The notes under the pieces are model-generated. The model was not told the origin of the DNA, did not search any database, and saw only the letters and a list, made by a program, of their open reading frames with translations. Source: Acidimicrobiia bacterium (lineage in GTDB: Bacteria > Actinomycetota > Acidimicrobiia > Spongiisociales > UBA5794). Taken from it: 7,739 bases of DNA. Position numbers and translations under genes: made by a program. Location of the stretch: assembly GCA_030598905.1 (NCBI GenBank), contig JAUVPA010000081.1:1-7739 (forward strand). The letters run 5' to 3'. This document shows positions 5,860-7,739 of the stretch, one piece after another. How positions within the stretch are numbered: position 1 is the first letter of the stretch; each line of letters opens with the position of its first letter.

Positions 5860-5865
5860 TACGGT
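5860..5865 (+). promoter_or_regulatory. -10 box of leaderless response-regulator mRNA
   Basis: TACGGT lies 6 nt before the ATG at 5872, so transcription is predicted to start on the A of ATG. A weak -35 candidate, TTCGCT at 5837-5842, lies 17 nt further upstream and touches the operator-like repeat, as expected for an activator-dependent promoter. No Shine-Dalgarno sequence is present. The TACGGTTGC-NN-CATGG arrangement is shared with the gene starting at 2652. Confidence 0.55.
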
Positions 5866-5871
5866 TGCGCC

Positions 5872-6558
5872 ATGGCGAAGAACGAAGACCGAGCGCTGCG
5901 CGTGCTGCTGGTGGACGACCATGAGGTGGTCCGCGCCGGGCTCAAGGCTCTGCTCGACACCCAGCCCGACATTGTTGTGGTGGGCGAGGCGGGGACTGCG
6001 GCCGATGGCATCCGTCGCGTTGGCTACGACGCCCCCGACCTCGTGGTCATGGACGTTCGTCTCCCGGACGGCTCCGGGGTCGAGGCCTGCCGCACGATTC
6101 GGAGCCGTTGGCCGGACGTAGCGGTGCTGATGTTGACCTCGTTCGCAGACGAGGAGGCTCTCATGTCTGCGATTCTCGCCGGTGCTTCGGGTTATGTGCT
6201 GAAGCGAGTCGACACCGACGGCATCGTCGAGTCGGTACGTCGGGCTGGGCGCGGTGAATCGTTGCTCGATCCGGATATGACCGAACGCCTCTTCACCAAG
6301 CTACGCGGCGGTTCTTCGGAAGACCCGCTGATTTCCAAGCTGTCTCCCCAAGAGCGTCGAATCCTCAATCTCGTCGCAGAAGGAAAAACAAATCGCCAGA
6401 TTGCCGAGGAGTTGTTCCTTGCTGAGAAGACGGTGAAGAACTATGTCTCGAACCTGTTGGCGAAGATGGGCATGTCGCGCCGCAGCGAAGCGGCCGCATA
6501 CGCGGCCCGCGCCGCGGCCCAGAACCAGCATGCATATCCGCCCGAAGAGTGGGACTGA
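5872..6558 (+). CDS. NarL/DosR-type response regulator
   Basis: This 228-residue regulator has a receiver domain (about 9-125) and a LuxR/NarL-type helix-turn-helix (about 154-217). Receiver landmarks are the acidic pair Asp15-Asp16 in LLVDDHEVVR, phosphoacceptor Asp61 in MDVRLPDG, switch residue Thr89 in LTS, and Lys111 in SGYVLK. The DNA-recognition segment LFLAEKTVKNYVS (181-193) is almost identical to that of mycobacterial DosR (DevR), including the lysines and asparagine that contact DNA (here Lys186, Lys189, Asn190). The insert LFTKLRGG between the domains also resembles DosR. It should be phosphorylated by the divergent GAF kinase and activate target promoters, probably including its own. 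The CBS-BON gene follows 9 nt after its stop codon, with a ribosome binding site overlapping the stop. The DosR-like family is well supported; strict orthology is not proven. Confidence 0.9.
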   Translation: MAKNEDRALRVLLVDDHEVVRAGLKALLDTQPDIVVVGEAGTAADGIRRVGYDAPDLVVMDVRLPDGSGVEACRTIRSRWPDVAVLMLTSFADEEALMSAILAGASGYVLKRVDTDGIVESVRRAGRGESLLDPDMTERLFTKLRGGSSEDPLISKLSPQERRILNLVAEGKTNRQIAEELFLAEKTVKNYVSNLLAKMGMSRRSEAAAYAARAAAQNQHAYPPEEWD

Positions 6559-6563
6559 AGGAG
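6558..6563 (+). promoter_or_regulatory. Ribosome binding site of the CBS-BON gene
   Basis: AAGGAG begins on the last base of the regulator stop codon (TGA 6556-6558) and lies 4 nt before the ATG at 6568. This tight arrangement shows the gene is expressed from the same message as the response regulator, in contrast to the leaderless first gene of the operon. Confidence 0.6.
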
Positions 6564-6567
6564 CGAG

Positions 6568-7218
6568 ATGAACGTCATCGACATCATGTCCTCTGAGGTG
6601 ATCACGGTCACCGAGGAGACGGGGCTGAAGGAAGCGGCTCGCCGCATGTTGCAGAGCGGGGTCAGCGGCCTTCCCGTGGTCGACTCCTCAGGTGTGGTCG
6701 TTGGGATCGTCACCGAGGCCGACTTCGTCGAGGCCGAAGCGGCACGTTCGTGGGGTCGGCAGCGTAGACGCCTGTTGGGCGCGGTTGTCGGTGAGGAACG
6801 TCACGCTGTGGCCCACACCGTGGGCGAGGTGATGACGACACATCCCATCGGCATCGATCAGGAATCCGACGTCAGCGAGGCAGCCCGACGCATGGCCGAA
6901 CACGGCGTGAAGCGGCTGCCTGTGATAACTCCCGATGGCAAGCTCGTCGGCATCGTGAGCCGCGCCGACATCGTCATGGCGTTTGCTCGACCCGATGAAT
7001 TGATCGAAGACGAGATCCGAAACGATGTGATTGATCGACTGCTGCTGCTTGATCCGCAATCGATCGATGTGACGGTCGACGAGGGCGATGTCGTCCTCTA
7101 CGGCACCGTGCCAAACCGTTCTGACGCAAGGCTTTTGACCGAGTTGGTCGCACGACTGGAGGGTGTCACCGACGTGGACGCGTCGATCAACTGGACGGTC
7201 GACGACACCGTCTCCTGA
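6568..7218 (+). CDS. CBS-CBS-BON domain protein
   Basis: This 216-residue protein has two CBS domains (about 1-57 and 84-140), with the repeated pattern of a VxxxMT/MSS start and GLPVVDSSGVVVGIVTEAD or RLPVITPDGKLVGIVSRAD near the ends, followed by a BON domain (about 148-210) ending in EGVTDVDASINW. Paired CBS domains bind adenosine nucleotides or related ligands and act as energy-state sensors; BON domains are small modules thought to bind membranes or other surfaces. There is no signal peptide or membrane helix, so it is cytoplasmic or peripheral. It is translationally linked to the DosR-type regulator. A two-CBS protein, Hrp1 (Rv2626c), is among the most strongly induced members of the mycobacterial DosR regulon, but it lacks a BON domain. 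A role in hypoxic or low-energy response is therefore inferred; ligand and target are unknown. Confidence 0.87.
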   Translation: MNVIDIMSSEVITVTEETGLKEAARRMLQSGVSGLPVVDSSGVVVGIVTEADFVEAEAARSWGRQRRRLLGAVVGEERHAVAHTVGEVMTTHPIGIDQESDVSEAARRMAEHGVKRLPVITPDGKLVGIVSRADIVMAFARPDELIEDEIRNDVIDRLLLLDPQSIDVTVDEGDVVLYGTVPNRSDARLLTELVARLEGVTDVDASINWTVDDTVS

Positions 7219-7269
7219 ACATCAGCTCAATCCGCGGGTGTCCCGGCGCCGAAGAACCGGTAGAAGCTG

Positions 7270-7296
7270 GGAACAGAACTACGGCCTGAGAGCGTT
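7270..7296 (+). promoter_or_regulatory. Possible ECF-sigma-type promoter of the whiB gene
   Basis: GGAAC at 7270-7274, extended as GGGAACA, and CGTT at 7293-7296 are 18 nt apart, which resembles promoters of stress ECF sigma factors such as SigR/SigH or SigE (GGAAC or GGAAT, then 17-19 nt, then GTT). It would start transcription near the CCTGAG repeats, about 25 nt before the whiB ATG. No good housekeeping -10 is clearer in this gap. Confidence 0.35.
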
Positions 7297-7311
7297 ACCT
7301 GAGTTCTCAGG
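7285..7311. repeat. Three CCTGAG half-sites before whiB (direct plus inverted)
   Basis: CCTGAG occurs at 7285-7290 and 7298-7303, 13 bp apart, and its inverse CTCAGG at 7306-7311. The last two form a perfect palindrome with a 2-nt centre (CCTGAG-TT-CTCAGG). The cluster overlaps the start of the whiB ribosome binding site, so a bound protein, or an RNA hairpin in a longer transcript, would affect whiB expression. The protein involved is unknown. Confidence 0.45.
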
Positions 7312-7317
7312 AAGGGG
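7309..7317 (+). promoter_or_regulatory. Ribosome binding site of the whiB-family gene
   Basis: AGGAAGGGG ends 10 nt before the ATG at 7328. It supports that start over upstream in-frame codons, which would overlap the end of the CBS-BON gene. It partly overlaps the inverted CTCAGG half-site. Confidence 0.55.
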
Positions 7318-7327
7318 CAATTCACCA

Positions 7328-7612
7328 ATGCTGGCGCTCAAGGACCTCCTCTTCGAGCCGACGGAGGGGTGGCGTGAATCAGCGGCCTGTTCGGGGGCCG
7401 ATCTAGAAGTCTTCTTCCCCGATGAGGGGGACGAAGCGACCACGGCAGCCGCCAAGGAGATTTGTGAGGCGTGTCCGGTACGCGAGGCGTGTTTGCAGTA
7501 CGCCCTCGCCACCAATCAAACCGAGGGCGTGTGGGGCGGCCTCGACATGAGCGAGCGGCGCCGACTCCGTCGCCGTGTCCGCGACCAGGAACGCCGCCGC
7601 CTCGCGAGCTGA
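7328..7612 (+). CDS. WhiB-family iron-sulfur transcriptional regulator
   Basis: This 94-residue protein has the four conserved cysteines of the Wbl family, Cys21, Cys46, Cys49 and Cys55 (spacing C-x24-C-x2-C-x5-C), which hold a [4Fe-4S] cluster sensitive to O2 and NO. The turn GVWGG follows at 67-71, and a basic C-terminal tail (77-92, mostly Arg) contacts DNA. Wbl proteins are restricted to actinobacteria and their phages and usually act by binding region 4 of the principal sigma factor. Subtype assignment (WhiB1 to WhiB7) is not safe from sequence alone: the tail is Arg-rich without a clear AT-hook, and the N-terminus is short. Placement right after a DosR-type gas-sensing locus suggests a shared redox theme. 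The ATG is set by the ribosome binding site and by the domain boundary. Confidence 0.92.
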   Translation: MLALKDLLFEPTEGWRESAACSGADLEVFFPDEGDEATTAAAKEICEACPVREACLQYALATNQTEGVWGGLDMSERRRLRRRVRDQERRRLAS

Positions 7613-7614
7613 CC

Positions 7615-7624
7615 AGACGCGTCT
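7615..7624. repeat. Perfect 10-bp palindrome after whiB
   Basis: AGACGCGTCT is a perfect palindrome beginning two bases after the whiB stop codon, flanked by AGCT on each side (7608-7611 and 7625-7628). It has no loop, so it is more likely a protein site than a terminator; it may also be chance. A weak hairpin (GTCCG 7629-7633 with CGGAC 7645-7649) follows and could be the whiB terminator, though it lacks a T-tract. Confidence 0.25.
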
Positions 7625-7675
7625 AGCTGTCCGATTGGGCCGCCCGGACCTTAAGGGTCGTACCACCCGATGAGC

Positions 7676-7681
7676 TACGAT
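7676..7681 (+). promoter_or_regulatory. Candidate -10 box for the gene starting at 7707
   Basis: TACGAT closely matches the consensus -10 box. Transcription would begin near 7688, giving a leader of about 19 nt. The only -35 candidate is TTAAGG at 7651-7656, with a long 19-nt spacer. Confidence 0.35.
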
Positions 7682-7706
7682 GGCCGACCACTTCCGTACC
7701 GGGTAG

Positions 7707-7739
7707 ATGACAGAAACCACCGAACACGAGGTCCATCGC
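7707..7739 (+). CDS. Start of an unidentified gene (3' part outside window)
   Basis: An ATG opens a frame (MTETTEHEVHR) that is still open at the window end after 11 codons. A good -10 box lies 25 nt upstream; the ribosome site (GGGTAG directly before ATG) is poor. The segment is too short to identify a family. It is called because of the promoter-like sequence and the otherwise unexplained gap after whiB. Confidence 0.35.
   Translation, partial: MTETTEHEVHR

Noticed and set aside
5791..5922. Longer N-terminus for the histidine kinase, starting at 5922
   Set aside because: It would overlap the start of the divergent regulator and its promoter, and the extra residues do not resemble DosS/DosT N-termini.
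7622..7690. A tRNA gene on the - strand
   Set aside because: Only a D-arm-like stretch is present. The D stem does not pair (GCTC against CGAC), no 5-bp anticodon stem with a 7-base loop and U33 can be made, the T-arm motif GTTCGA is absent, and no acceptor partner is found.

Overview
This window is high-GC, gene-dense bacterial DNA, almost certainly from an actinomycete (Actinomycetota). The strongest taxonomic markers are a bacterial proteasome activator (Bpa/PafE, DUF2587) ending in GQYL, a WhiB-family iron-sulfur regulator and an actinobacterial PAC2-family protein. The PolX-type PHP domain at the left edge suggests a deep-branching class such as Acidimicrobiia rather than Mycobacterium or Streptomyces, but that placement is inference. 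No gene-free stretch exceeds 300 bases, and I see no mobile element, CRISPR array or convincing RNA gene.

Left part (1-4038), all on the + strand: the C-terminal end of a PolX/PHP protein; a membrane-anchored sulfite-oxidase-family molybdoenzyme with five predicted N-terminal membrane helices; bpa; a small pyridoxamine 5'-phosphate oxidase-like flavin-binding protein; and a PAC2-family protein. bpa and the PAC2 gene are both linked by name or homology to the proteasome and lie about 580 bases apart. The block ends in a hairpin shared with the convergent FHA gene. That hairpin holds the stop codons of both genes.

Right part (4035-7739): on the - strand are a GAF-domain histidine kinase and, downstream of it, a small FHA protein with a C-terminal membrane anchor. 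Divergent from the kinase, on the + strand, are a NarL/DosR-type response regulator and a coupled CBS-CBS-BON protein, then a whiB-like gene and the first codons of another gene. The kinase closely resembles the heme-sensing DosS/DosT kinases of mycobacteria: it keeps the equivalents of the proximal heme histidine and the distal tyrosine, but has one GAF domain instead of two. The regulator resembles DosR throughout its length. Together they look like a compact gas or redox (hypoxia-type) two-component system.

The most interesting non-coding signal is a shared promoter design. The response-regulator gene and the distant flavin-binding oxidase gene both have a -10 box TACGGT exactly 6 nt before ATG, which predicts leaderless mRNA. 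Both also carry a 16-bp inverted repeat centred exactly 42.5 bp upstream of that start. The two repeats agree at 14 of 16 positions when one is read on the opposite strand, and they resemble the mycobacterial DosR box. This points to a small DosR-like regulon that includes the oxidase gene and autoregulation of the two-component locus. Two other genes, bpa and PAC2, also appear to be leaderless.
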